Assembly (NCBI GenBank): GCA_000697665.1
Contig: KL197720.1
Location: forward strand, 479,083 to 543,082
Direction: 5' to 3'
DNA length: 64,000 nt
Source of the DNA: Jaapia argillacea MUCL 33604
Taxonomy: Eukaryota; Basidiomycota; Agaricomycetes; Jaapiales; Jaapiaceae
The notes beneath the pieces were generated by a model. It saw only the letters and a list, made by a program, of their open reading frames with translations, was not told the origin of the DNA and made no database searches. The position numbers and the translations under genes are program-made. This document shows positions 23,833-37,630 of this stretch, piece by piece (the stretch's first letter is position 1; each line of letters begins with the position of its first letter).

Positions 23833-26053
23833 ATGGTTGATACGGCAAACACTCCTTCTACCCTCCAGCTTTTCCCCTACGAAGATAGGCCTGGTTGGAA
23901 AGGGTAAGCTCGTCCTAGATGCAATCTTCCGGCTGATTACATTTCGCTTGAAAAGCTATGTGGAATGGGAAGCCCGACCCGATCGCAAAGAGATTGTTCG
24001 GGAGCTGCTCAAGGGCAAAGAATTTACACCCGATCCCGGCAAGTAACACCTGCGGTTCGCATGTTGGTGTAGCACCGCTCATGATGATCGTGACCACAAT
24101 AGAATTCCAGTTCGTCCCACTCCCGACCACGAATCCAGTGCTTATCGGGGACAGATGGAAAGAATACCACGAAGTCGTCGGCCTCAGGTCTATTGTTGAT
24201 GTCAGCTGGGAAGTTGTTCAAAAGGAGAAGGCCGACATGATCCACCTTCTGGACTTCCCTTACAACGGCGAGACCAAGCGGGAGCATTTGCTCGAGAAGC
24301 TGACGGACAACAAACATCATTTGTGAGTTCTCTCTTATCAGTGCAGTCACTTATCGGAATTTACCAATGCAAAATTTAGCGTTAGGAATCACGGCGGTGT
24401 CCCTGATATTGACGAAGATGCTTTCGAGCTTGAAATCGGCGGGTTTGTTCATCGCTCCGTGAAGCTGAGTCTCAAGGACCTTAAAGATGAGACCAAGTTC
24501 CCGTGCGTGCTATTCACTCTGGGAGTCGATTTCGAGTCAATTGACCTCTCTCCGTTTAGCCAATCCGAAGTAACGGTCACCATCCAGTGCAGTGGAACTC
24601 GTCGTATTGAACAGATCCAACAATATCCGGGCGAAGGCGATGACCTGATCAACGCTCCTTGTATGTTCTGCCCTCCACTGGCATTGTCCGATACTGATCA
24701 CGGAGGTATTTGACCTTGCTTACTCGATTAGGGGGAGAGGGCGCAATGTACGTACCCATACCCCTAAAGTGGGAACGTACATGAACACCACCTTTGTAGA
24801 GGAACAGCGGTTTACCGAGGAGTCCCCTTGAAGAAAGTATTGAAGCATGCTTGCGGTGGTGTGCTCCCCGAGTGTGAGCATCTCGAATTCATTGGGGCCG
24901 ACACGTACTTTAAGTAAGCTCCGTCGGATCTTCGCTGTCTGGCCCACTAAATCTTCCACAGGAAGGGAGAGGTGTATAATTATGCTGTCTCGGCCCCGTG
25001 GCGTAAAGTCAGGGCGAGTGAAGAGGTTCTTCTTGCTTGGGAAATGAATGGAGAGCCGCTGCCCAAGATTCACGGGGGTCCGCTCAGGGTCGTGGTGGCT
25101 GGGTACATTGGTGCCCGGAGCTGCAAGTGGGTTTACAAGATCAATGCCCTGGCTGAGCCTAGTATGGGACCCGTTCAGCAGCAGGAGTACCTGTACTACA
25201 CTTCTCAAGTAAAGTCTCCTCCCTCAAACTTTCTTTGCCGCCAGTTCCAACTTACCTTGTGACGTCAGATCGGAAAGCAAAACCATAAGTTTTCCAATGG
25301 GTTTTCAATTCAAGACATGCCGGTTTCGTATGCTAATCGGCAACTGAAGATTCCTCCAAGAAAGCTAATGCAACCGTGCTGACCTTCACAGGAGTGCTAT
25401 TCTATACCCTCTCGATAAGACGGTGGTTATACACGATGGCGTCATCAACTTGCGTGGCTGGGCCTACAGCGGAGGTGGTTGTTGGGTGGAAAGGGTTGAG
25501 GTCTCCCCGGATGGGTGAGATTGTTGGTCTCCTCAGTTCCTCCTTTAACGCTAAACGTTCTTCAGGGGACATGTCTGGTATGCTGTTCAGCCGGACGATC
25601 TGACGGAGAAGGTATTGGCAATGGCAGCTATTCTTGATCTGCTGGTGCTTATGTTTTACTGACAGCACTACTATGCCTGGCGACTCTGGAAGATTGAGCT
25701 TCCGGTTGATGCGGAAGGATGGCTCGAGTTCTGCGTTCGCACCTGGGATTCTCACTGCAACACCGAGCCGACCTTCGTGCGTTCGGCCTGGAAGTGAGCG
25801 ATTTCCTCATACCGACCCGTCGATCAGACTAACAAGCTCTCGTAGCTGGGACCTTCACGTAACGTCGTCCTGCCATCGCATCAAAGTATACAGCGTCAAT
25901 AAGTCCAAACCAGCCACAGCCCAGCGTCTGCAGGCACTTGAATCCAGGGGAATACCGTTCATGCCGCTTACCAAACCTCTCGAATTCCCGCTGGAGGATA
26001 CGCAAGACTATCTGGCGTCCCTCAGGAAATATCCGCGAGAACCCAAGAACTAA
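23833..26053 (+). CDS. Molybdenum cofactor oxidoreductase, sulfite oxidase family
   Basis: The start MVDTANTPSTLQLFPYEDRP is spliced at 23904-23955 to GYVEWEARPD. Family motifs are FVRNHGGVPDIDEDAFELEI (substrate/cofactor pocket), TVTIQCSGTRRIEQ with the molybdenum-ligand Cys, WGEGAIGTAVYRGVPLKKVL, GYIGARSCKWVYKI, and the dimerisation domain with LRGWAYSGGGCWVERVEVSP and AWNWDLHVTSSCHRIKVYSV. No heme-b5 domain and no mitochondrial presequence are seen, so a cytosolic or peroxisomal enzyme is likely. Known relatives oxidise sulfite or act as related Moco enzymes. The family Cys loop usually reads CAGNRR, and here it is CSGTRR. Splicing features of note are a probable GC-AG intron (24039-24102) and a 16-nt microexon (24732-24747). 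Confidence 0.9.
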
Positions 26054-28264
26054 ATGCTGTTGATACGATCAATCCCCATTGGAGACTTTGGAGTCCGACG
26101 AGTTGTATGTTAGAGATCGCTGAATGTATTTTGAGTTCAGATTCCAAATTCTGATCGTTTCGTTGACAATTCCGTGCCACACACTTCAACTCCTGGTGCG
26201 GAGGGAAAGAACGTGCTCGACCATAATAGTGGGGGAGACATGGCGGATCACATTAGTGAATGGATAATTTCTGTGAACCGTCGGTCAGTTCTATAGTTCC
26301 CTTCTTCCCTCGTGCATTTGGGAAGGGTCGGATATGTGATCCTCGGGGATGGAGGATGTTCCTGTTTGTCCGCGGATGGCAGGGGAGGGGCTCATTGACC
26401 CTCCCGACAAACACCCAGTGACGGGAAACCAAGACCGAGAAAGTCCGATCCTAGTCACCGGTCAGTCAAGTTCACGACTGTTGCTGAAAACAAGGGGAAA
26501 CACCGATCGATACTGTTCCGTAACAGACCTCAGGAGGGGTGCACGTAAGCAGATACTTAGCATTGGAGCTTACCATACATACATCGAATTTTGCAAAAGG
26601 AGTGACCGCAATGTCGACCCAGACACGACACCCAAGTCTGGGCCATAAGAGAAGGAGAACAGGGTTCTCGGGACCTCGCATAATCTCCACATAGCATGAT
26701 TGGCGTCGCCGTGTGGCATGCACATGATTTCCCAACTCAGAGGAAATGAAATATTTGTCAAGGACAATCAACAGTCACTGTATCCCTCCATACAACAGAG
26801 CCAGCAACGGCAGCACCCGCCGCATATATATCCCAAGGATAGGGGCAGCCGCAGAACGATATTGAAGTTAACAGTCTGGCAGGTCGCATAAGGTGAATTT
26901 CAACTGCACTGGGGGGATGATCTGTCACTCCGTCCAAATGCTGCGACGCCTGATCACGGAGGCCTCCGCGAAGAAAGACCGTATCACAAAGTGCTTGATG
27001 CGCCTATATAGTGATAATTCAGCGGGGAGGTATCTTCGGCACGAGAACTTGATGAGAACTGAACGCATTCAAACCTGGATAGTAATGCGGTCTTGAACCA
27101 GTACGATTTTACGCCCTTGGAACGTCGCAAATAGTCAACTCTCCCGCCAGAAGGTCGGGCTGATCGATACCGACTGTAAGCGCATGTAAGCGCCCAACAT
27201 GGATTGAAATTGAATTCGGAAACAAAAACTCGTTCAGCCGTCGGTCCCACAATAAAGACGAACCCTCGCGCTCTGCTGAAACCTTGTCGGGTTATGGCGC
27301 GAGAAACGTGAAGTCAATGTGGCCCACTGGCAGACCTTGAAAACTTGGGATCAAGTTGTTGGTGACTGGACAACAGTGTCGGGTGCTCTGTAGATTCCCG
27401 GATCGCCAAGCAACGCAATCAACGGCCCAGAAACTTGGCTCCTGGATGTCGTTGACAGCGTGGCGATCATATCGTGAGGTTAACAATGACATGTCGTTCG
27501 TTCGCCACTCAGGAGTCAGGACGTCAACTTAGCATGGGAGTTAAACTGAGTTAAATCCCTTGAACCCTTAAGAAGCTCGTCAAGTTTCTGGCGGGATGCG
27601 CGATTATGAGCGAGGATTCTGCGGTACTAAACAAGATATGGGCGCTGAGAGTGTGGAAAAGATGTAGTGGGAGAGAAGGACAATATTTCAGGAATACCCG
27701 CCACAATTTTTAGCTGTGTGGTGCCAATTCCAGCACGGCTCAATGTGATACCACTCAACCTCCCCGACAGCTTGAAACCCGCAACGCTGTAGACCCCCGT
27801 TTGCTTGATGCGGGTCATCCTCAGTCCACAATATATTCACTAGCCGTTACCGTGAACCTTCGCGAGCGCCTGTCAAGCCACGATCACCTCTCCGCTCTCC
27901 TGACATTTTCCTGTTATTTCTTCCAGCTCATCAGCCTGCATGTCCTATGGAACCAATCTTGTTCCTTATTTGAATTCAATTCGACTTTCTGCTTATGCTA
28001 GAGCCATACGTAATGGTCTCTGAAGTTCGAAAGATCCTGAGAACACGAGCGGAATCAATAGCTCTGAAATGGAGAGATTGCCGTTATAGCTTTCAAGTTT
28101 ATTTGCGGAGTGGCTTCCACCTGCCATGTTGTGCAGCCCTGTCTTCTTCCGCATCCACTCGTCCACATCCGCCAGCGTGTGCTGGTTGAATTCGACACCC
28201 ACCGTTGCTTTGTCTTCCCCTCCTTCATTGTCTTGGTCTAACTAGGGTCCTTGTGCGACGAAAT
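26054..28264. other. Gene-poor intergenic stretch
   Basis: About 2.2 kb has no exon chain that I can support. Small open frames occur on both strands without family motifs or consistent splice sites. A short block at 27299-27325 (gcgagaaacgtgaagtcaa) resembles one near 23505-23525. Confidence 0.35.
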
Positions 28265-30009
28265 ATGTCTGGATTTTCGATACCTCTCATCCAATCCCAC
28301 CCCGAGTCTTTTATCGGTCCAGGAGTTGCTGGGGTATTCGTACAGGCTTTCCAAACAGGCGTGCTTGTCAACCAGTCCATAAAATTTTGGAGCAGGTCCC
28401 ATCAAGAACCTGTATCGCTTCGGATACTCGTTGCATTTGTTTCTGCGGCCGCCTTGTATGTTTACAACCTGACAATTCACGTAAAACTCACGCCTCGCCC
28501 CAAGCTTTCAGACAGCTTTGGCTTTCTACACGACATGGCAGATTATTGTTTTAAACTTTGGGAACTGGGTGAGTACCATCGTCCGCGTTGCACAGAGTTG
28601 TCCATCTCGTGCTGAAGTTGGTGATCAGATAGCTCCCGTTGATCCTCGATGGCCAGACCGGCTGCAAACCGTGATAGTAAGGGCTTCCAGCGGGTACAAC
28701 ACATTTTTCTGTCTCACATAACCACCGTCAGAACGTATCGATGGCTTCCCCCGTCCAGTCTTTTTTGATATGGCGATGTTGGGCTGTACGTATCCATGTC
28801 TCTCGATCTGCCCCAGAATTATTCACGCGCAGTACAGATGACCAGCAGGCGATGGGTTATTATAGTGGGAGATTTATCACCGACCCAACTGATTTCGTTC
28901 TGACCTATCGCCGTAGGTTCCTCTCATCGCGACGCTGGTGGCATCCGTGGTTGTCAGTATCGTAACCACCGCACAAGTCTTCCAAGTGGATTTTACCCAG
29001 TATCTTCAACCGCAAAACGGACCAGCCCCCAAGATCCAAGTACGTAACGCCTGCCCTATCTGATGTCTCAATCTCACCCCAGGCACATTAGGTGGATGTT
29101 TCTTGTGAGCTTGCATGAACCTCTTGCCTTTCCCTATCGTGACCATTGATCCATTTTTAGTTGTTCTGAGCTTGATCCTCCCTGCTGGTTTGTCATTCTT
29201 CAATCACTTCCACTGCAATAAGTTGACCGAGAATCCAGCTCTCGACGTCGCTGTGACATCTATCTGTATGTTCTTCGGGTTTGAAGATCGCCTCAATCTC
29301 ACCAGACTTCAGTATTAATCTATCTATTACGCTCACGATCGAGCGTCTACACCGCACGGTTTCGTAGAGTGAGTACGATTAATGCCACAGAGTACATCCG
29401 TTCTAACGTGTCCTCAGATCTTTACCCAACTCATTACGATATCATGGGAGGCGGCTGTCCCGCCTTGCGCATGCGCTATGGCTACTGTGATCACATATTT
29501 TGTCTTGGTTTGTTCCATAAATCACCTTCACGCTGCCTGCTTTTGACCATATACCCTCCAGGTGGACACGAATTTCTGGGACTTGTTCTTCCAACAAATA
29601 TTGGGCAAATTATACGTTATCTCGCTTTTCGTCACCTTGTGAGTGGTTCACTACTTGTCTTTTTGTCAAGCCTTGTTTCATTTTGCCGACGACCAGGAAT
29701 GGACGAGCACACCTGAAGCGAAAAGTGCAGCCCGATCATGTGCCAAACTTAACCGCTGCATTCGCAAGTTTGGCGGTTCCCGAAATTCACATCGAAGTAA
29801 TCACATCTATTTCTTCCTGTTCTTCCGTTGCTTACGAGCATTCTCAGATGAGCTCGAATCGACAATCCGAGACCAACCATCTCACGCGCGATCTGGTCTC
29901 CCCTCCGCAGCGTCGAGTACCAGACGAAGAACGGGACGATTCATCAGCCGAACGACCCGAAAAGTCAAGAGATTGGCAAGTTAATGGAGACGATACGAGT
30001 TCGCGGTAG
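28265..30009 (+). CDS. DUF6534-type multi-pass membrane protein
   Basis: The start MSGFSIPLIQSHPESFIGPG leads into repeated hydrophobic segments over several small exons: VFVQAFQTGVLVNQSIKFWS, ALAFYTTWQIIVLNFGNW, NVSMASPVQSFLIWRCWA (about 28737-28790), VPLIATLVASVVVSIVTT (about 28918-28970), LVVLSLILPAG, and finally the family signature GKLYVISLFVTLNGR (spliced near 29640-29697). The hydrophilic C-terminal tail (LKRKVQPDHVPNLTAAFASL to the stop at 30007-30009) is likely cytosolic. These seven-helix-like proteins are expanded in Agaricomycetes and their function is unknown. A paralogue lies at the right edge of the window on the other strand. Middle exon borders are approximate. Confidence 0.8.
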
Positions 30010-33000
30010 CCTTATCCAGACCACAGAAGGACATACGACGAGTCTCGGGAGTAACTCGGACTAATGATGTTTGTATATACGGCGGATGCATGTATGATTT
30101 GTACTCTAATGCGAGGGATGCTTCTTGGGCTTGGCGAGGAACTGTGAGGATTCGTCTCAAACACAATTGATTGAGTCTATGAACCGCTAATATACCGCCT
30201 TAGCCTCGATGCAACCCCGTATTACCCACACCCGATCACTCCCCTCACGAGCTGTCAATGTTGCTACTCTCGGATGCAGGGGCTCAGCTGTGTTCACGGT
30301 GATGAGTTTCGGGGTGTGTACCGTTTGTAAAGATTCCCCGCACACTGGGAACTTTGAGAAGCAAACCCTGCAGAACACTTGCGAAGATGTCACCGGTACG
30401 GATTTTGCCATGACACGAAAAGCCCACTGATTCATTTGACACCATCGTGTTCAATCGAAGAACGCGCGGGAGAAGTGGCAAGAAAAGAATGACGGTCGTC
30501 GGTGGGTCATGGTGAGCCTTTTTGTCCATATACGGGTAGTTGTCGTGATGGTGTAGAGGAACCGAAGCACCCATTTCGGCATCCTGAGTTCCACCACCCG
30601 TCGGATTATTCCCCGATGGAGGGGGAGCTTCAATCAACAAAGTGTATTCATCGACCCGTGCGATGATTGCGAATGCAGTCGTAATGAAGACCGAAGAGAC
30701 ACGAAGAAGCTTCTATCTCCATCAAAATCAAACTTCGAACACACTCCAACTAAACACACAGTCGAAACACCTTTGTGGCCTGAAAATCTTAGTTAGACTT
30801 GACTTTGTCGGGGTAAATGATCTACCTGAGGAGGATACACCATATGTTAACCCCTCTCATGCTGACTGGTCACAACAAGCCCATTCCATGGCCAGAGACG
30901 ATTCCATTCTGGGGGCGCTCAAAGGGATTAGCCACTCCGAATTCAGTACGACGAGGTATCGAAAACACGCACCGGCAACTCCTGGGGATTGTTTGTCCCT
31001 TCACTTTATCGCCGGAGTGCTTCGCATTTCTCCGCCAGTTATCGATAACCAGACAGCGCCTTTAGCCGTTTGAATGCGGCGGGGAAGATGAATACATAAA
31101 CACTCTTTAGGTCGACATCTTTTGGGCCCTGGCAAGGCTATCCACGGCCACCTCGTACCCGCGAGCCTCGAACGCCGCGGGCGACACTGCGGCTGGGTTG
31201 GGTCATGAACGTCAGATTGACGATGGAAGAGTAGTTGGAAGGTGAGGAGTAAGACTGACGATATTCGACGAGGAAAGGGACCCTCGCAAGAAGGACCTAC
31301 CTATTCACCCGTCCCCCAGATCTGAAACTGTTTCGAAAGAAGCAGCCAAAAGAGGTGCCGAGAATGAATCCATGGTTCCAGTACAGAGACAAGATGAGGG
31401 CGGGGGAGATAATATCGTGAGTCAGGAGGTGGGGGAGAAATCTGAGATGCCCCATATGCCGGTCGGCTGAACGACTTTGTAGTGTTCCGAATTGAAAAAT
31501 CCATCAGCTACCTGAGCTCTGATTAGAGTGTTGGATCAGAGGATCTTCCAGGAGAAAGATGAAAGGAGACAAAGTCCCCTCCGATTTACAAAGACGTCAA
31601 AGAGCCCAATATCACGCTCGTCGTGCATCGGTCACGAGCTACGACTTGTCGATTAACTGATCATATCCGAAAAGCTGAGCAGAGTTTACAGATAGAGATT
31701 TGCTCGGCGACAATGGCCAATAGGTCTGACCGCGGGCGACGGATCAGAATTGCGTAAATTGCGGGAGTAGTTCAGACGAAGGGGGATTATTCGGAGGAGG
31801 TGACTTACATTAGTTAGTTTTGGTAAACTCGAAGCATGGCATGAGACCAACAACGCCAAACCCCGTTTGTCGAAGAGATTGTGTTGGCATGATTGTAACC
31901 GGCAATGGCCATACACTTCCGGAGGACGAGATGCCATATCGTCAGCCTAACCACGTACGAGCGACATAACAGAGGAGAGGTGGCTATTCGAGAGCAAATT
32001 TGCCTTGGCAATAGATGGATCCTGAAATGTCCGAACGGAGGAGGTAAAATTCCAAGAGGAGATTGCCAGGCGGAGTGAGAGCTAAACGTTCGGGTTCCAA
32101 ACTTCGAGGTTCCTTACAACGAGCTCGTTAAGTGCTCATATCCAATCCCTCAGGACGCTTGGCTTGGTGACAGAGAGTCCAGATCTTCTCAACTCTGTTA
32201 ACCTGAATTGGGAACCCCGTTATGACGATGATAAGGAAGGTTGGGAAAAGGTTTGCGTTACTCGATTTGAAATATTGCAGTCGGCGGACAAAATCATCTT
32301 GATGATGAATCCTGATTGTCTTCGTCTGTGGAACTTTGTTGCGTGGTTCGTGAACCTTGCAGCTGTTCATCCTTGAACAGTGTTAAATATAGGCAATAGG
32401 ACCTACGATTGCACAGAGGTTGGGTTAGGGTTTACGTGATTTGTGGTGTGGGAAACGGCGACCATAGGGAAATCCAGGCCATCTCAAGAACGGAGAGTTG
32501 GAAGTTACGGTCAACGGTGAGATAAATTGGACGAAGTCAAGGTCCCCGTCGAACTAGCGCCTTCGGGAGAATCTAGGAGAAAGACTCAGGCCGGGTGTCA
32601 GGGAGGCAAGGTGCAGTAACGGCACGGTCATAGCTACATTGAAGTTGGGACAAGCGAGAGCAACTAGAGGTCGATGTCCTTCCGCTTGTACAGTCCCGGC
32701 TGGCGAGATAGGAGAGTGGTACCAGGTCTAGGTCCCAAATTTCCCGCCTATTCAGGGGAGGTATCCAACAATATACTGCGAAGAGGCGAACGATCGCTCC
32801 ACGGACATACTTTTGGGATGCACAATATCAAGCGACAACTGAGGTGCGGCGTTAGGTCGACGAAGTAGAACCGATCCCAGATATATGTCTGGCGTCAGAA
32901 AATCTCGACGTGTCTGACCCAGCGGAGTAACCGTTTCTCCATAGTCGGCTGGTACAAAGTGGTACGAGCACTCCGAAGGTAGATTCATTCGGATTCCACG

Positions 33001-34398
33001 GTCCGAGCTCCTTTCCATAATATCGCCCACATCTCCGTCTTCGTCCGTTTCGCCAGTGAGTAATCCTGAGACGATGGCCTCGAAGACAAAGTTGTTGGAA
33101 GATACAGTGAAGCGTGGCGTTGTTTGTGGTTTGCAATTGACCGATACCACACGGATTTGGTCAGGAAATAAACCGAGACCGGAACCGACTGTCGTAGGGG
33201 GTGGTTACAGACCAGTTTCCTATCCAAGTTTCGTGCTGATGTGGGATGGGTGGAGGTACGGATGGAGAGGGAAACAAATCAGACGATTTTGACGTCGACA
33301 ATTGTCGGCATTTCCTCGATGTGGTGACAGTGAGATAGCTGGGTTCGGTGAGAAATTTATAGAGTCTGTGGGCCATGATGGACCGACGGGACACATAATT
33401 GGCCAAACGGATATCCCAGGTTATCTTGCTGTCAGGTGGACAACAGCCTTATTGACAGAGAACGACAGAGGAGATCAGTAGATGAGAGCGGCACCGAGAG
33501 GGCAAACCGATGTTGCCGATGAAATGCCTCGATTGCGAGCAAGTATTTTCTGTTAATGAAACAGTGGACACGACGTGAAATCACGTCCAAGGCCGACTAC
33601 CAGCAGTGGGAGGAAATGAATTCATAGAAATCTGACCGTATCAAAGCGAACGCACAAGTGGTAATGGTTTGCCTCTCGTTGAAGAATTAGTGATCTCCGC
33701 AGAGCCCTTTGCCTTTCAATCAGAGTAGGTACCGTAGGGGGGGAGTCAATGTCAAGCGTCCGCTCAAAGTTCATTGCTCCATCTCAGGAGTATCGAGGAA
33801 TCTCCTGGAACCTGTGATCTCAGCTTGGAGAGTCTAATTTGCGCAAAATATCCAAGGAGGGGATACCATTGAACTTTCGAAACGCAAAACTGGGTGAGAA
33901 GCGCGAAAAGAACTGGGAGCACACTCTGACTCTTGAAAAATTTCCTAGTCAAAGAGAAAAGATGGAAAGAGGGTGGTAAGTCAACAAAGCGGGGCCAAGT
34001 GGAGGCCGCCATTGTCTGAAAGCGGGACAATGATGTTGGCGAGACCACAATGCCACCGTGTCCAAACATTACCAAACACGGCAAAGCGCTCACGGCCCAC
34101 GTTTACTCGAGCGCGACTCAACTGCCAAAGCATCCACCGTGTTTCTCAAACTCTGCCATCATCTCCTCTCCAAATCTCCGTGCCAAAGCTGCGCGTTTCC
34201 CTCCCTGGTTCCGCACCTTAAATTGCCCTGTTTTTTGCACGCCAGAAAACGTTGTTCTGCTCCAGATACAGCCCTGGCAACTCCAACTTTCAACGTGATT
34301 GCAACGAGGCCGATATCATTACTCCTGCTTACCTCCTCGATAACTCTACGCTTCTGCGTGTCTCTTGATCTGCCCTAGTCTTTCTCGGCCACCATTAC
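30010..34398. other. 4.4-kb gene-poor tract
   Basis: No gene could be supported. Coding-looking fragments occur at 30642-31073 (+), with a peptide PEEDTPYVNPSHADWSQQ, and at 32752-33406 (-), with SYHFVPADYGETVTPLGQ. I cannot join either to a family or a full exon set. The tract may hold lineage-specific or decayed genes. The last 400 bp are the SUN gene promoter and are C/T-rich. Confidence 0.35.
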
Positions 34399-37300
34399 AT
34401 GTCATTCTCTGGCACACCTCTTGGTCAAGGCAGACGCTTGGATCATCACACTTTTCTTAACAAACCAAACCCGAATCACAACCTTCGCCCTCCCAATTCC
34501 CCTCCAAAATCTAATCTCATCCTTACTTCATACGCTTGCGGGTGTGTTTCTCCCCCCACCGATCTCTCTCCTTTCGTTCCACCTCATCCCACTCTAATTC
34601 AATGCCCCTTAGAGCTCCGACGACAATCCCCGCAAAGTCACCTCCAAAGCCTCATTCTTCCACTTCAGCGACATCTCGCGACAGTCATCCAGCAGTAGAA
34701 GAAGACGACGTGGACGAACCAGCCCTCGTTCGATTCCAGCGTCTCAAACAACGCGAACAAGTCACCAACTCACGTGGTCCGCGTACCATCACATCACCCC
34801 CAAACCCAACTCGGTGGAGTGTCAAGGATACCTCGGTTAACATCGCAGCCGCATTTAACCAAGCAGTATCTACTGTACTCGAAGAAAACATGCCCCCATC
34901 TACCACCTCCTCTTCCGCCAATGACCCTAATGCCTCGTGGGCATCAGGTCGCACGGCGATAAACGCAAATTTACCACGAAGCACATCAGTGGATTACGAA
35001 AAGGAGACACAATCAACCAATACCTCCAGACGACTAGCTGCTCCTCCTAGTCGGCTCGCCGCTCCCCGACCCAATCCTTCACGACGCACTCTCGTCAAAA
35101 CGAACTCCGTACGGCACGTCCCCGATTCGGAGGGTGAGGATGATGGGAATGGAGAGGTTGACGAAGCTAGTGCTCGAGGGAAGAGCCCGTTCGAACAGGC
35201 CATTGACCTCACCAAACGTGCCTTGGCACCCGCTACATTTTACTTGCGACAACGCCTCTCACAGGAACCTCCTGAGCTCCCCGAACACGAAACTCCTACT
35301 CGCGCAAATGGCAATGGGAACGGAGCAGGCCACGACTCGAGTCGCAGCTATGACTACTCGGCTGAGGAACGAGAGTTCCAAGCTGCTGCGGCTCAGAATT
35401 CCAATGCCAGTGTCAAGTCAACTGGTAGTACTACCTCAACTGCGCGCCGTATCAACCCCACACATCGACGTAATCGCATGTCGGTAGATAAGAAGGCATA
35501 TAAGCCTAGTGTGTCGGATCTCGAGCAATCGGATGAAGATTTTGACGACGACGAGAAGAAGGGAAGGAGGAGGCGGAAGAAGAAGAAAGAGCCTGTTGGA
35601 GGTCCGTTGACTACTCTCCCTGTCGCAGGGTACGATAAGAGGAGGAAGAGGAAGTCAAAGGGCGGGGCAGGTGAGGAAGACGAAGAGGATGGTAGCGAGA
35701 GTGACGATCACATCAGTGAAGAGGTGAGTGTTCTTCTCTTTCGACCGTATTATTGTAGTACTGATGAGTTTTGCAGCGTCATGCGTCATCTCATCGTGAG
35801 TCCCAACCTCGGGGTTCCATACCTCCACCATCCCGAGCATCAGTATCCCGGGCTTCCCTTCCTCGCGGTTCCCTCCCTCCACAACCTCAAGACTCGGGCT
35901 ATATGGACTTCTCTTCTATGGACCAAGCCGAGCAAGGTCTGACCTCCATCGAAGAAGCGGATGAAGAACCTCCCCTCGTCGATGGTCCTGCATTCCAAAG
36001 CTTCGATGGGCCCAGTCCATCGTTCTCTATCGGTGCCATGCTCGGGAAGGCCGTTTACTGGTCAGCCCGCGGCAGCAAAGCCATTGGTACTTTCTTCATG
36101 CGGCTCTTATCAGCATTCTTCTTCCTCCTTGGTCGTGTCCTGGGAACCGCCCTCGATGTCATCTTTTTCCAGCCGGCTCGGTGGATATCACACACCAACC
36201 TCGCTCCCGTCAGGAAACTCGCGACTTACCTCTTTCTGGCCGCGTGCATATACGCCGTTTGGTTCTCCGTTCGAGATTATCCCGTCTCGCAATGGTTACC
36301 TGCACGGTCTGCCCACGAAGGCCCGATATACAGAGCTCCAGAGGTTCCAGCTGCGGACATTGCCGAACTTTCAAAACGACTATCGAATTTAGAGAATGCT
36401 CTATCAGGACTTTCGTTAGACACCGAGAGGACGAGGACGAGACAGGAGAGTGAATCAAGAACTCATGTTGACCTTATGGGAAGATTAGGGAATCTCGAAA
36501 CGAGGGTCAGGCAGGAAAGTCAGAGGGCGGCTGAGGTCGAGAACCAGGTCAGGATAGCGGCTAGCCAGGGTTTGAAGGCTGTCAAGGAGGAGATTCATGC
36601 CTTGAACTCGCGGGTGCAAGAGGGTGCAGGTCGACGGGCTGAGGGGGAGCACGCGAGCGATGAGGAAGCCAGAGTCAAGCTGAGGTCACTGGAGGAGCGG
36701 ATCGGCAGCGTTGAGGGTGGTGTGAAGGAAGCTCTTGAACTCGGGAAGAGTGCGGTGAAAGTGACTGCGCCCAATGCAGGCGCTGCCTGGTGGAACAAAC
36801 TGGCCTCCGGCACAGCAGGAAATTCGGCCCTAACCATCAAGTCTACAGACGGTCAAGACGTTACTGGCCTCATCAGCCATCTTGTCGACTCCGCTGTATC
36901 AAGATATTCCAAGGATACAATTGCACGACCGGACTTCGCAATGCACGCTGCTGGCGCAAGAGTGGTACCCTCGTTGACGAGCGAGACGTTCGAGATGAAG
37001 CCTGCTAATTGGAGGAGCAAGGTGGTTGGACTGGTTACTGGCAGTGGCTTCGCTATTGGCCGACCACCAGTCACCGCTCTCCATCACGAGTTGCATGCTG
37101 GATACTGTTGGCCCTTTGCTGGTTCAGAAGGCCAATTGGGCGTCATGCTCTCGCATCAGACTTTCGTCTCCGACGTCACTATTGATCATGTCGCTAAGGA
37201 GGTCGCGTTTGATATGCGCTCCGCTCCGAGGGAGATGGAGCTGTGGGGTATGGTGGAAGGGAAGGACAATCTTGCGAAGTTGAGGGAGCGGAATTTGGAG

Positions 37301-37630
37301 AAGGCACGGAGGAATGAGGAGGCTCGACAAGTTGCAGAAGAGAAGGGCCTTCCCTTCGAAGACATCGAGGAGACCTACCCGAGATCTCTACCCACATTCC
37401 CTCCTTATATGCGAATCGCCAACTTCACCTACGACATCCATTCTCCGAACAACATTCAGACCTTCTCTGTTCCTCAAGAGATCCGGGATCTTGGCATTGA
37501 TTTTGGGATGGTTGTGCTCCGGGTTAGGAGCAATTGGGGCATGGACGACTATACTTGCCTATACCGCCTCCGTGTCCACGGTGAACGGATGGGCGAGACG
37601 CCGCTTCCTTACCCCGAGGAGTCTTCATGA
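34399..37630 (+). CDS. SUN-domain nuclear envelope protein (Sad1/UNC84)
   Basis: Three exons (34399-34541, 34613-35723, 35777-37630) sum to 3108 nt and give 1035 residues. The N-terminal 470 residues are Ser/Pro-rich and basic, with acidic and polylysine patches (DDDEKKGRRRRKKKKE), and should face the nucleoplasm. A hydrophobic helix FFMRLLSAFFFLLGRVLG and the transmembrane segment LATYLFLAACIYAVWFSV follow. Then comes a coiled coil (about 36360-36760, with LSKRLSNLENALSGLSLDTE). The SUN domain starts at RPDFAMHAAGARVVPSLTSE and includes WPFAGSEGQLGVMLSHQ and SVPQEIRDLGIDFGMVVLRV. Family members span the inner nuclear membrane and bind KASH proteins to form LINC bridges to the spindle pole body. 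The first-intron acceptor is CCTTAG at 34612. Confidence 0.93.
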
